A stretch of 57,839 bases of DNA. It comes from Lachnospiraceae bacterium. GTDB lineage: Bacteria > Bacillota > Clostridia > Lachnospirales > Lachnospiraceae. The notes beneath the pieces were generated by a model. It saw nothing but the letters and a program-made list of their open reading frames with translations, ran no database searches and had not been told where the DNA came from. Positions within the stretch are counted from its first letter, which is position 1. Each line of letters opens with the position of its first letter. A program made the position numbers and the translations under genes. The stretch is taken from the NCBI GenBank assembly GCA_017617545.1, contig JAFZVZ010000030.1, positions 1-57,839 on the forward strand. The letters are read 5' to 3'. Positions 35,515 through 44,279 of this stretch are shown piece by piece.

Positions 35515-35627
35515 GCACTTCCGCCGCGAACTTCGTTCGCTCCTGTTCGTCCAATCAGTGCTCATCGGAAACTGTCGTTTCCATGATCACTGCTCGAACG
35601 AACAACGCCTTCCGGCGTCGGAAGTGC
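35515..35627. repeat. Nested palindromic element between prs and the membrane-protein gene
   Basis: Four complementary pairs are nested in order: GCACTTCCG/CGGAAGTGC, TTCGTTCG/CGAACGAA, CAGTG/CACTG and GGAAAC/GTTTCC around a TGTC loop. The whole would fold into one long stem of about 110 bases. The right end, GCGTCGGAAGTGC, recurs at 41098-41110 before murC. Confidence 0.65.
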
Positions 35628-35640
35628 TCTCGCTTAGCGC

Positions 35641-36822
35641 TCAGATCTCCTCACCGTTGCGGCGCTTCTCGAGAATCTTGTGGATGCGCTCGGTCGGGTC
35701 GAGGTACTCGCTGATCGAAGCGTCGTGGTTCAGGGAGTCGATCAGAAGAGCGATATATTTGCTCATGTCGGCCGTGATGTACCACTTGCGCTTCAGAAGC
35801 TCGGGCGACTGGTACACGAGGTTCGTCGTGACCACGCGGTAGATGAGCTTCTCCTTGTATGCCTTGTCGAACTCCTTGAGGCCGTTCGTGAAGAGGCCGA
35901 AGGTTGCGCAGACGAAGATGCGTCTTGCGTTTCTCTTCTTGAGCTCGCGTGCGACATCGAGCATGCTCTCACCGGAGGAGATCATGTCGTCGATGATGAT
36001 AACGTCCTTGCCCTTGACGTCGGTTCCGAGGAACTCGTGAGCGACGATCGGGTTGCGCCCGTCCTCGATGATCGAGTAGTCGCGGCGCTTGTAGAACATA
36101 CCCATCTCGGTGCCGACCACGGTCGCAAAATAAACGGCGCGGCCCATGGCGCCCTCGTCGGGGCTGATGAGCATCGTGTGCTTGCAGTCGATCTTGAGGC
36201 TGGGAACATTGCGCAGCAGCGCCTTGATGAACTGGTAGGTGGGCTGCACATTTTCAAATGACTTGATCGGGATGGCGTTCTGTACTCTGGGGTCGTGTGC
36301 ATCGAAGGTGATGACCGACTCAACGCCGAGGTTGGTCAGTTCCTGCAGAGCTACGGCGCAGTCGAGCGATTCGCGTGCGGAGCGCTTGTGCTGGCGGCTC
36401 TCATAGAGGAACGGCATGATGACCGTGATACGGCGTGCCTTACCGCTCAGAGCGGCGATGACGCGCTTGACATCCGCAAAATGATCGTCCGGCGACATAT
36501 GATTTTTCTGCCCGCAGACCGTGTATGTGAGGCTGTAGTTGCACACATCCACGAGAATGTAGATGTCCATACCGCGGATCGTCTCGCCGATGATCGCCTT
36601 GGCCTCGCCGGTGCCAAACCGGGGGCATTTGGTATCGATCAGGTAAGTGTCGCGCCGGTAGGTGTCATACCCGGGCTCATCGAGAAATTTGTGCTCGCGC
36701 GCGTTGCGCCACGAAGCGATGTAGTCGTCGACTTTCTTGCCGATGGACTTGCTGCTCTCGAGGGCGATGATGCCCAGCGGAGCAAAGGAACTGCTGTCAA
36801 CAAACTTGTCTTCCTGTGACAT
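35641..36822 (-). CDS. prs: Ribose-phosphate pyrophosphokinase (long clostridial form)
   Basis: 393 residues, about 75 more than the common Prs, a form seen in Lachnospiraceae-like bacteria. The substrate motifs are recognisable but altered: FDAHDPRVQN for the metal site and VIIIDDMISSGESM for the PRPP loop. It makes PRPP from ribose 5-phosphate and ATP for nucleotide, His and Trp synthesis. CGGAGG lies six bases before the ATG at 36822; an earlier in-frame start lacks one. A terminator-like hairpin precedes it. Confidence 0.9.
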   Translation of the reverse strand: MSQEDKFVDSSSFAPLGIIALESSKSIGKKVDDYIASWRNAREHKFLDEPGYDTYRRDTYLIDTKCPRFGTGEAKAIIGETIRGMDIYILVDVCNYSLTYTVCGQKNHMSPDDHFADVKRVIAALSGKARRITVIMPFLYESRQHKRSARESLDCAVALQELTNLGVESVITFDAHDPRVQNAIPIKSFENVQPTYQFIKALLRNVPSLKIDCKHTMLISPDEGAMGRAVYFATVVGTEMGMFYKRRDYSIIEDGRNPIVAHEFLGTDVKGKDVIIIDDMISSGESMLDVARELKKRNARRIFVCATFGLFTNGLKEFDKAYKEKLIYRVVTTNLVYQSPELLKRKWYITADMSKYIALLIDSLNHDASISEYLDPTERIHKILEKRRNGEEI

Positions 36823-36864
36823 GGGTGTCCTCCGTTTAAATGATGTTCTCAAGGCAGAGCGATC

Positions 36865-36904
36865 GACGAAAACAGGACAAACGAGCCGTCCGGTTCTTGT
36901 CTGT
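36865..36904 (-). terminator. Terminator-like hairpin in the prs leader
   Basis: On the minus strand ACAGACAAGAACC and GGCTCGTTTGTCCTGT pair with small bulges, followed by TTTTCG. It ends about 43 bases before the prs ATG, too close to leave room for a later promoter, so it may be an attenuator for prs rather than only an end for the upstream operon. Confidence 0.4.
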
Positions 36905-37010
36905 TCGCTGTACCAGGGGTAACGACCCGACCGTGGCCGGGCAATTACAGGTATCTACCAACCGCGGCGGCGGGAGCCGTTCGCGGGATTGGCCGTAGGA
37001 AAATGAAGGT

Positions 37011-37166
37011 GAAACGCCGCTTATCCGCGTCTCTTTAAATCGATTGGCGCATTGCGCCAATCGACGCCGAATGCGCGCCCGTGAAGCGGGCAGATTTCCG
37101 TTGCGCATTCGTGCGATCCATCGGACTTTGTGAGGAAACGCTGTTTATCAGCGTTTCCTCACAAAG
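37011..37166. repeat. Palindromic intergenic repeat, copy B
   Basis: Modules in order: a perfect hairpin CGATTGGCGCA/TGCGCCAATCG, the centre GCCGAATGCGC with GCCCG/CGGGC inside and GCGCATTCGTGCGATC, then an end hairpin GAAACGCTG/CAGCGTTTC extended by TGTGAG/CTCACA. The end hairpin overlaps the dnaI-like stop codon and can serve as its terminator. Confidence 0.8.
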
Positions 37167-38142
37167 TTCTCAAAACGCGGATATCCTTGCCGAACAGCTT
37201 GATGTACTGGAACGTGAAGAGGCGCGACGCGATGCGGTCGCTGTAGCGCTTGCCGAGCTCATCCATCGACAGGTTGGTCGAGATGAGTGTCGGCGCGTGG
37301 CGCTCGTTGCGCTCCTCCAGGCAGGCAAAAAGCTGCGAGGTCGTGTAGGAGTTCGGGATCTCCGTGCCGAGGTCGTCGATGACCAGAAGGTCGCAGTCGA
37401 GGATGGTGTCGAAATCCATGGACGCCTTCTGAGAGCGCTCCCGGTCGCCGAAGCGGTAATAGGAAAATATCTCAAACAGCCGGAAGGCGGACAGGTACAG
37501 AACCGTGTAGCCGCGATCCAGGAGTTCTTTCGCGATGCAGTTGGAGAGGAACGTTTTACCGACGCCGGTGTTGCCGTTGATGAGCAGGTTCCGGTACACC
37601 TTGCCGAAGTTGTCGGCGAAAGCGTGCGCGTCCGCAAGCGCCTCCAGGGCGATCTCGCGGTACGTCTTGCCGGTAGCCCGGTCGATGGACTGCGAGGAGT
37701 ACATTTCCGGATCAAAGGTCGAAAAATTCTCCTTCGCAAGCCGTTCGCGTCTTCCGTCGTCCATGTAGAATTTGTCGATCACGGTGCGGCGGAAACAGTT
37801 GCACGCCTTGCCGTTCACGCTGCCGGTGTCCTTGCAGAGCGGGCATGTGTAGCGGCGCTCGAGGTAATCCTCGGGATAGCCGGCGCCTGTCAGGAGCTGC
37901 TTCTTGCGGCTGATCAGCCAGGCGTTCGTGCGCGAGAGCGCGTCGAGCGAGGCGGTGTTGCCCTCGAGCGCGAGCTTTGCGGCCTGCACGGAGCCGTGGA
38001 TCATCTGCTCGTCGATCTCCGCGAGGGCGGGGATCTTCTCGTACAGATCGGCCTTGCGCTGCGCGAGTTCCTTCTCGCTGTTCAGGCGGCGCTCCTCATA
38101 AATCTGTTGTATCTGTTGATATTCGGATGAGGTGAGACTCAT
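37159..38142 (-). CDS. DnaI/DnaC-like helicase loader ATPase
   Basis: 327 residues. An N-terminal helical region, a four-Cys zinc motif (CPLCKDTG ... ACNC), then an AAA+ domain with Walker A NGNTGVGKTFLSN, Walker B LLVIDDLGTE and sensor STNLSM. Loaders of this type place the replicative helicase on DNA during initiation and restart. GGAGG precedes the ATG. It follows the DnaD-type gene by 42 bases, matching the usual dnaD/dnaB-dnaI pairing in Firmicutes. The stop codon lies inside the end hairpin of repeat copy B. Confidence 0.93.
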   Translation of the reverse strand: MSLTSSEYQQIQQIYEERRLNSEKELAQRKADLYEKIPALAEIDEQMIHGSVQAAKLALEGNTASLDALSRTNAWLISRKKQLLTGAGYPEDYLERRYTCPLCKDTGSVNGKACNCFRRTVIDKFYMDDGRRERLAKENFSTFDPEMYSSQSIDRATGKTYREIALEALADAHAFADNFGKVYRNLLINGNTGVGKTFLSNCIAKELLDRGYTVLYLSAFRLFEIFSYYRFGDRERSQKASMDFDTILDCDLLVIDDLGTEIPNSYTTSQLFACLEERNERHAPTLISTNLSMDELGKRYSDRIASRLFTFQYIKLFGKDIRVLRTL

Positions 38143-38184
38143 AGTATCCTCCGGAAAATGGTGGCGACCGACGGGGGTGTTGCG

Positions 38185-39378
38185 TCAGTGCCGCTTGCGC
38201 ATGGCGAGCTCCAGCTCGGAGTATTCCTCCGGGGTGTAATCCCGCTGGCTGTAACCGGAATTGAACGCATTTTTCGGAGCGCCTGCGCTGCCCTGCTCAC
38301 TGTCGCCTGAGCGGCGGTCGGTGCGGGATTGCTTCTGCGGGCGGTTCTCGTCCGCGGCGCGAACCTCGTCAAGCGTTTTGAAGCCGGCGTCGTGCCAGGA
38401 GGACAGGATCTTGTCGGCGTACGGGAAGCTCGGATCGCCCGTGTTGCTGATGGTGCGGCGGCAGGCTTCCTCGATGAGTTCCGCCGGCAGGCTCCACTCG
38501 CGCGACCACCGCCGGATGAATTCCAGCTGTCCCTTGCCGAGCGTTCGGTGAAGGCCGAACTGGTCGCGGACGACGCGCACTGCGGCATCGTACTGAAGCA
38601 CAAACTGCTGTGCCTCCTTCTCGGAGGAGATGCCGTTGGCGGCCCAGTTGACGGCCACCTTGCGCATGAAATTCGGGTTTGCTTTATGCAGCTCGATACA
38701 GTAATCAAAAAGGTAAATGACCAGGTCTTTCGGGAACCGAAGCCCGTCGTAGGCGAAGAGCATCAGCCGGTAGAGATCGGGGCTCATCGGCGCGTTCAAC
38801 AGCTGCTCCAACAGGTCGGTCAGGCCGCTGTACGCGGGATCCTTCTCAAAGCGGTCCTGGATCTCGTTCGTCACGGTGAATGCCTTCTCCATGCCGTCGA
38901 AATCCGGTCTGTCCTCAGCCTCGTCCTCGTCGTCCGAAGCGGCCGCTGCCGCGACAGTTCCCACGGCGTTCGTCCTCCCGGATACGGCAGCCTCGCGGAC
39001 CGGCGAAGCGGTCTCCGCGGGAGTGAGATCGTACTCGGTATCCTGCGGCTCCGCCGTCACATCGAACAGGTCGATCAGCTCGATGCCCGTGACGCGGTTG
39101 TTCGCGTCGAAGGAGACGTCCAGAAGCCCGAGCTTCTTCAGCTCGCGCAGAGCGCGGTGAATGTCGGACTCCATGCAGCGCAGCCGGTCGGCCATCACGG
39201 AGACGGACAGCTCGGCGGAATCGCGCCGCTCCGGGTTGCTCCCGGTGTAGTGCCGAAGCAGGTACAGGTACACCCGGATGAACGAACCGTCCAGCTCGTT
39301 CATGTACCGGTCAATAAAAATATCAGGGACGGCCGTACCGAACTGTCTTGTCTTCGATCTCATGCGAATCGTGCACAT
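38185..39378 (-). CDS. DnaD-domain replication protein
   Basis: 397 residues. An N-terminal winged-helix part (about 20-110), an acidic linker, and two DnaD/DnaB_2-type helical domains (about 170-240 and 265-330, the latter with DKILSSWHDAGFKT). Such proteins remodel DNA at origins and recruit the helicase loader encoded next. The C-terminus is Gln/Arg/Ser-rich. The ATG at 39378 has GGAAGGGAGGG upstream. Transcription likely starts at the promoter at 39423-39451, downstream of a cluster of DnaA boxes. Confidence 0.9.
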   Translation of the reverse strand: MCTIRMRSKTRQFGTAVPDIFIDRYMNELDGSFIRVYLYLLRHYTGSNPERRDSAELSVSVMADRLRCMESDIHRALRELKKLGLLDVSFDANNRVTGIELIDLFDVTAEPQDTEYDLTPAETASPVREAAVSGRTNAVGTVAAAAASDDEDEAEDRPDFDGMEKAFTVTNEIQDRFEKDPAYSGLTDLLEQLLNAPMSPDLYRLMLFAYDGLRFPKDLVIYLFDYCIELHKANPNFMRKVAVNWAANGISSEKEAQQFVLQYDAAVRVVRDQFGLHRTLGKGQLEFIRRWSREWSLPAELIEEACRRTISNTGDPSFPYADKILSSWHDAGFKTLDEVRAADENRPQKQSRTDRRSGDSEQGSAGAPKNAFNSGYSQRDYTPEEYSELELAMRKRH

Positions 39379-39422
39379 TTCGGTTGCCCTCCCTTCCGTT
39401 ATTTTTGAACCGTGCGAAGCAC

Positions 39423-39451
39423 ATTATAGCGGATGCGAAAGGGATTGTAAA
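39423..39451 (-). promoter_or_regulatory. Promoter of the dnaD-dnaI-like operon
   Basis: On the minus strand TTTACA, 17-base spacer, TATAAT. The DnaA boxes begin about 45 bases upstream of the -35. Confidence 0.7.
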
Positions 39452-39496
39452 TAGCTAAAGCACCGTTCGAAATCGGTAGAATCGGCTTTCGGATAT

Positions 39497-39662
39497 TGTG
39501 GATAACGTTGATAATTTTCCGGGGAAAAATCCGCGGAAAATGCATGAATCCTGCGTAGTTGCGGGCTTTTGCGAAACGAAAGTTATCCACTGCGGAAAAT
39601 GCCCCGGAATGAAAATATCCACAACCACTTTTGTCGAAAGGGATTGTGGATATTGTGGATAA
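39497..39662. promoter_or_regulatory. Cluster of five DnaA boxes
   Basis: Perfect TGTGGATAA (TTATCCACA on the other strand) at 39497-39505 and 39654-39662. One-mismatch boxes: TTATCCACT at 39583-39591, ATATCCACA at 39615-39623 and TGTGGATAT at 39645-39653. The last two are back to back and touch the murC stop codon. Several CGGAAAAT words lie between them. Confidence 0.8.
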
Positions 39663-41069
39663 CTATTGTTCCAGGAACGATTCGCCCACGGTTACGATGT
39701 CTCCGGCGCCCATGGTTATCAACAAATCGCCGTTGACACAATTTTTTAATAAAAATTTTGTTATTTCATCAAAACTCGGGAAATAATATGCCTCTTTGCC
39801 CATCGCGATCAGGTCATCGCGCAGGTCCGCGGAGGAAATCGTTCCGTCGTCGATCTCGCGCGCGGCATAGATGTCGGCCATGACGATCTTGTCGGCGAGA
39901 GCGAGCTCACGGACGAACTCCTTGCGAAGAAGCTTCGCGCGGGTATACGTGTGGGGCTGGAATACGCACCACACGGAGCGGTGCGGGTAAGCCTGGGCTG
40001 CCGAGAGTGTCGCGTTGATCTCCGTCGGATGATGCGCGTAGTCGTCGACGACCGTCACGCCTTCGCGTACGCCCTTGATCTCGAAGCGGCGGGCCGTTCC
40101 CGTGAATGCGAGAAGAGCCTTCTTCATATCCTCGATGCTGACGCCGCGGAACACGCACTCCGCGATCGCCGCGAGGCTGTTGGATACATTGTGCACGCCG
40201 GGCACCGAAAGCCGGATGCGGTCGGTGTACTTGCCGCGGATATACAGGTCGTAGGACGGGTGTCCGTACTCATCCATGGCGATGTTCGTCGCAGCATATG
40301 TATAAGGAACATCCGCGGGCGTCTTGCCGTCGCGGCAGATGCCGTAGGTCACGATCTCGCAGGTCAGGCCGCTCAAAAACGCCTCAAGATCCGGAAGCTC
40401 GCCGTTGATGATGAGGCGGCCGTGCTCCTTCGGAAGGCGCTCCGCGAAGAGGCGGAACGAGTGGCGGATATCGTTGATATCCTTAAAGAAATCGAGGTGA
40501 TCCTCGTCGATATTCAAAATGCAGATATCGGTCGGGAAAAACTTCAGGAAGCTGTTCGTGTATTCGCACGCCTCGAAGAGGAAGCGGTCGGAATTGCCGA
40601 TGCGGATGTTGCCGCCGATCGCGTCGAGCTTGCCGCCGAGCGAAACGGTCGGGTCCATACCTGCCTGAAGAAGCATCATCGCGATCATCGAGGTGGTCGT
40701 CGTCTTGCCGTGCGTTCCGGATACACCGATGGATACCGGGTAGGTCAGGGATACTCGGCCGAGAAGCTCCGCACGGTCGATCAGCGGAATGCCGCGCTCG
40801 GTGCAGGCGATGTACTCGGGGTTGTCCGCGTGAATGGCAGCGGTGTACACCGCGCAGTCGATCCCGTCGGGGATGTTCTCGGCGCGCTGGCCGATGGCCA
40901 CGGGGATCCCGATCTCATTCAGATGATCGGTGATGTCGGACGCGGAGCGGTCGGAACCGCTCACGGTGAAACCGCGGGTTTTCAGAAGCTCGGCAAGGCC
41001 GCTCATGCTGATGCCGCCGATACCGATAAAATATATGCTCGCGGGTTTATTGAGATCTAATTCAAACAT
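39663..41069 (-). CDS. murC: UDP-N-acetylmuramate--L-alanine ligase
   Basis: 468 residues, normal MurC length. N-terminal Rossmann domain (IYFIGIGGISMSGLAELL), ATP-binding GVSGTHGKTTTTSMI, central motifs FEACEYTNSFL and NIDEDHLDFF, and C-terminal VVDDYAHHPTEI. It adds L-Ala to UDP-MurNAc in the cytoplasm, the first step of the peptidoglycan stem peptide. The ATG at 41069 follows GGAG by about seven bases; the frame extends 30 codons further without support. Single gene; the DnaA-box cluster starts at its stop codon. Confidence 0.96.
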   Translation of the reverse strand: MFELDLNKPASIYFIGIGGISMSGLAELLKTRGFTVSGSDRSASDITDHLNEIGIPVAIGQRAENIPDGIDCAVYTAAIHADNPEYIACTERGIPLIDRAELLGRVSLTYPVSIGVSGTHGKTTTTSMIAMMLLQAGMDPTVSLGGKLDAIGGNIRIGNSDRFLFEACEYTNSFLKFFPTDICILNIDEDHLDFFKDINDIRHSFRLFAERLPKEHGRLIINGELPDLEAFLSGLTCEIVTYGICRDGKTPADVPYTYAATNIAMDEYGHPSYDLYIRGKYTDRIRLSVPGVHNVSNSLAAIAECVFRGVSIEDMKKALLAFTGTARRFEIKGVREGVTVVDDYAHHPTEINATLSAAQAYPHRSVWCVFQPHTYTRAKLLRKEFVRELALADKIVMADIYAAREIDDGTISSADLRDDLIAMGKEAYYFPSFDEITKFLLKNCVNGDLLITMGAGDIVTVGESFLEQ

Positions 41070-41127
41070 AGAATACTCCAAAGAAAAATGTGCGTCGGGC
41101 GTCGGAAGTGCCCGCTTGCCCGCTACT

Positions 41128-41155
41128 ATTATAGTGTTTTTTTCGGAAAATACAA
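41128..41155 (-). promoter_or_regulatory. Promoter of murC
   Basis: On the minus strand TTGTAT, 16-base spacer, TATAAT. The spacer contains TTTTCCG, part of an over-represented CGGAAAAT word. Confidence 0.6.
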
Positions 41156-41260
41156 TCACCGATTACCGCAGAAATAAACGGAAAGAGGGAAAAAGTGTCA
41201 TATTTTCCGTAACTGCCGCGAATCTATGGTCATTATTCACAGAAAATGGTAGGAAAAGCA

Positions 41261-41289
41261 TTTTTTTTTGAGCATTCTTGTGGTATGAT
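41261..41289 (+). promoter_or_regulatory. Possible promoter of glgC-glgD
   Basis: A T-run stands in the -35 position, 17 bases before TATGAT. The -35 match is weak. The rest of 41156-41428 holds an inverted pair of the AAAAT word (41201 and 41242) and no gene I can support. Confidence 0.3.
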
Positions 41290-41428
41290 AGTTTATTATA
41301 AATCGGCTGTCTATGATTCCCGAAATATGTGCGTGTCACTGTGCGTTGACGCGCATGAATCGTATGTTGAGAAGCCCGGGAAGACAGAACGGTGCAGAGA
41401 GAGAATTCAACAGGAGGTGGAATACGCA

Positions 41429-42703
41429 TTGATTAAGAAAGAAATGATCGCTATGCTGCTCGCGGGCGGGCAGGGGTCGCGTCTCGGCGTTCTCACGCAG
41501 AGCGTGGCGAAGCCTGCGGTGGGCTTTGGCGGCAAATACCGCATCATTGATTTTCCGCTGAGCAATTGCATTAACTCCGGCGTGGATACCGTCGGCGTGC
41601 TGACGCAGTACCAGCCGCTTCGGCTGAACACGCATATCGGGATCGGTATTCCGTGGGATCTCGACCGCAACATCGGCGGCGTGTCGATCCTGCCGCCGTA
41701 CGAGAAGAGTACGGAGGCGGAATGGTACACAGGTACCGCGAACGCGATCTATCAGAACCTGCGGTTCATGGAGTACTACAACCCGGAGTATGTCCTCGTG
41801 CTCGGCGGTGACCACATCTACAAGATGGATTACGAGGAGATGCTCGATTTCCACAAGCGCAACAACGCGGACGTGACGCTTGCGACGATCCCCGTGCCGT
41901 GGGAGGAGGCGAGCCGTTTCGGCGTCGTCATCACGGACGAGGATATGAGGATCCGCGAATTTGAGGAGAAGCCCGCAAACCCGAGAAGCAACCTGGCTTC
42001 CATGGGCATTTACATTTTCACGTGGAAGGTGCTCCGCGAGGCGCTGATCACGCTTTCCGAGCAGGAGGGCTGTGACTTCGGTAAACACATCATCCCGTAC
42101 TGCCACAACCGCGGCGACCGCGTGTTCGCGTACGAGTTCAACGGTTACTGGAGAGACGTCGGTACGCTCGGCTCGTACTGGGCGGCCAACATGGAGCTCA
42201 TCGATATCGTGCCCGTGTTCGACCTGTACGACGAGTACTGGAAGATCTACACGAAGGGTGAGGTGATCCGCCCGCAGTATATTGCGGACAATGCGGTGAT
42301 CAACCGCGCCATCATCGGCGAGGGCACCGAGGTGTACGGCGAGGTGCACAACTCCGTCATCGGCGAGGGTGTTACCATCGGCGAGGGCGCCGTGGTGCGC
42401 GACTCGATCATCATGAAGGGCACTTCCGTCGGCAAGGGAACTTACATCGAGAAGGCGATCATCGCGGAAAATGTAGTGATCGGCGACAACTGTAAGCTCG
42501 GCGTCGGCGAGGAGGTTCCGAACACCTGGAAACCGCACATTTACAGCGAGGGTCTCGTCACCATCGGCGAGGATTCCGTAGTTCCGCATGACGTAACGAT
42601 CGGAAAGAACACGGTGATCCTCGGCGGAACGACCGAGGATGACTATCCGAACGGCGTGCTTGAAAGCGGCGCTAGTCTTGTAAAGGCAGGTGACGAATCA
42701 TGA
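41429..42703 (+). CDS. glgC: Glucose-1-phosphate adenylyltransferase
   Basis: 424 residues. N-terminal nucleotide-binding motif [39 protein letters not shown] and FEEKP, then a left-handed beta-helix C-terminal domain with hexapeptide repeats. It makes ADP-glucose for glycogen synthesis. The start is placed at TTG 41429, 11 bases after AGGAGGTGG; it gives the family-typical start [11 protein letters not shown]. An ATG at 41444 is a weaker alternative. It overlaps glgD by four bases (ATGA). Confidence 0.95.
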   Translation: MIKKEMIAMLLAGGQGSRLGVLTQSVAKPAVGFGGKYRIIDFPLSNCINSGVDTVGVLTQYQPLRLNTHIGIGIPWDLDRNIGGVSILPPYEKSTEAEWYTGTANAIYQNLRFMEYYNPEYVLVLGGDHIYKMDYEEMLDFHKRNNADVTLATIPVPWEEASRFGVVITDEDMRIREFEEKPANPRSNLASMGIYIFTWKVLREALITLSEQEGCDFGKHIIPYCHNRGDRVFAYEFNGYWRDVGTLGSYWAANMELIDIVPVFDLYDEYWKIYTKGEVIRPQYIADNAVINRAIIGEGTEVYGEVHNSVIGEGVTIGEGAVVRDSIIMKGTSVGKGTYIEKAIIAENVVIGDNCKLGVGEEVPNTWKPHIYSEGLVTIGEDSVVPHDVTIGKNTVILGGTTEDDYPNGVLESGASLVKAGDES

Positions 42704-43818
42704 AAGCAATCGGTATCATTTTAGCCGGCGGCAATTCGAGCCGCATGCAGGAGTTGACGAGTCGCCGTGCGATCGCGGCGATGCCTGTGGCAGGCAGCTA
42801 CAGAAGCGTTGATTTTTCGCTGTCGAACATGACCAACTCGCACATTCAGAAGGTTGCGGTGCTGACGCAGTACAGCTCCCGCTCCCTGCATGAGCATCTG
42901 AACTCCTCCAAATGGTGGGATTTCGGCCGCAAGCAGGGCGGACTGTATCTCTTCGCCCCGACCATCACCCAGGAAAATGGTTTCTGGTACCGCGGAACGG
43001 CGGATGCCATGTACCAGAACCTGGATTTTCTGCGCAACAGCCATGAGCCGTACGTGGTGATCGCGTCCGGCGACGGCATTTACAAGCTTGATTACAACCA
43101 GGTGCTCAACCGCCACATCGACACACAGGCGGACATCACCGTCGTTGTGACGAAGCTGCCGGAGGGCCGCGACAATTCCCGTTTCGGTACGGTTACGGTC
43201 GACAAGGATGACCGCATCATCGAGTTCGAGGAGAAGCCGCTGCAGTCGGACAACATGCTTGTCTCGACAGGCATCTATGTGGTGCGCCGCCGTCTTCTGA
43301 TCGAGCTGCTGGAGCGCTGCATCGCGGACAACAATTACGACTTCGTGCGCGGCGTTCTGATGCGCTACAAGTCGAGCAAGCGGATCTGCGCTTACCGGAT
43401 GGAAGGCTACTGGAGCAACATCGCGACGGTCGAGGATTATTTCCGGACGAACATGGATTTCCTCAAGCCGGACATCCGCGATTACTTCTTCCGCCAGTAT
43501 CCGGACATCTACTCCAAGGTGGACGATCTTCCGCCCGCCAAGTACAACCCCGACGCCGTCGTGAAGAACAGTCTGATCGCTTCCGGCTGTATCGTCAACG
43601 GTGTTGTGGAAAATTCGGTGCTTTTCAAGAAGGTGTACGTGGGCAACAACGTGACCATCAAGAATTCCATTATTCTCAATGATGTGCACATCTGCGACAA
43701 CACCTACATCGAGAACTGCATCGTCGAGAGCCGTGACACGATCCACTCTGACCGCCGCCTCGTGGGCGAGGGCAAGATCCTGATCGTGGACGAGAAAGCG
43801 GACCGCTACGGTCTGTGA
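42700..43818 (+). CDS. glgD: Glucose-1-phosphate adenylyltransferase, GlgD subunit
   Basis: 372 residues. Same fold as GlgC, starting [20 protein letters not shown], but the active-site region is divergent ([14 protein letters not shown]), as is usual for GlgD, the non-catalytic or modulating partner in Firmicutes. It forms a hetero-oligomer with GlgC. The start overlaps the glgC stop (ATGA), so translation is coupled. A strong terminator follows. Confidence 0.95.
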   Translation: MKAIGIILAGGNSSRMQELTSRRAIAAMPVAGSYRSVDFSLSNMTNSHIQKVAVLTQYSSRSLHEHLNSSKWWDFGRKQGGLYLFAPTITQENGFWYRGTADAMYQNLDFLRNSHEPYVVIASGDGIYKLDYNQVLNRHIDTQADITVVVTKLPEGRDNSRFGTVTVDKDDRIIEFEEKPLQSDNMLVSTGIYVVRRRLLIELLERCIADNNYDFVRGVLMRYKSSKRICAYRMEGYWSNIATVEDYFRTNMDFLKPDIRDYFFRQYPDIYSKVDDLPPAKYNPDAVVKNSLIASGCIVNGVVENSVLFKKVYVGNNVTIKNSIILNDVHICDNTYIENCIVESRDTIHSDRRLVGEGKILIVDEKADRYGL

Positions 43819-43846
43819 TCCGTCGGACAAAGGCATAGAACGAAAT

Positions 43847-43884
43847 CGGTCACCTGACAGAGTATGTCGGGTGACCGTTTTTTG
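43847..43884. terminator. Terminator after glgD
   Basis: CGGTCACCTGACA (43847-43859) pairs with TGTCGGGTGACCG (43865-43877), then TTTTTTG. The HTH gene on the minus strand ends three bases later and may use the same hairpin. Confidence 0.85.
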
Positions 43885-43886
43885 CT

Positions 43887-44162
43887 CTAATCTTCTTTAT
43901 CGGGGCTGTCCTCGGCAACCTCTGTATAGTTGACGGAAGACGGGAGATACAGCTCTTCCGACTCATCCCGATGGAATTCCACAATGTCCTCCACGCGGCA
44001 GTTTAAGTGCAGGCACAGGTCGTTGAGCGTGACCGTTGTGATGGGCAGGTTGTGCTTCAGGCGGTGGAGCAGGCTGCGGCCGACCGCGTAGTAGTTGATC
44101 AGCCGGTAGGTGGAGATATTTCGCTTTTTGATCAGGCGGCGAAACGGGTCGTAAGTAATCAT
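43887..44162 (-). CDS. Small XRE-type HTH regulator
   Basis: 91 residues. A Cro/C1-type helix-turn-helix of the short YozG-like kind: RLIKKRNISTYRLINYYAVG, LKHNLPITTVTLNDLCLHLN and CRVEDIVEF, followed by an acidic tail. AGGAGG is eight bases before the ATG. A palindromic site at 44229-44263 lies in its own upstream region, which suggests autoregulation. No obvious partner gene is next to it; the surface-protein gene upstream is on the same strand. Confidence 0.85.
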   Translation of the reverse strand: MITYDPFRRLIKKRNISTYRLINYYAVGRSLLHRLKHNLPITTVTLNDLCLHLNCRVEDIVEFHRDESEELYLPSSVNYTEVAEDSPDKED

Positions 44163-44228
44163 AAATACATCCTCCTGGTGTCGGCGTGTGACGCCGTGGT
44201 TTAGATGTATTTACCTTAGAATCTGCAC

Positions 44229-44263
44229 CATATGCTGACAATTGTCGATATATGGAGCATATG
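44229..44263. promoter_or_regulatory. Operator-like nested palindrome upstream of the HTH gene
   Basis: CATATGCT (44229-44236) and AGCATATG (44256-44263) are inverted repeats. Next to the left arm is the perfect palindrome GACAATTGTC (44237-44246). It overlaps a weak minus-strand promoter (TTGTCA, 17 bases, TAAGGT). Confidence 0.55.
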
Positions 44264-44279
44264 TCCCGTCGGGCGCCGG

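Noticed and set aside
39497-39662. Chromosomal origin oriC
   Set aside because: No dnaA, dnaN, rpmH or recF in the window, and the AT-rich unwinding segment is modest, so a regulatory or titration cluster is preferred.
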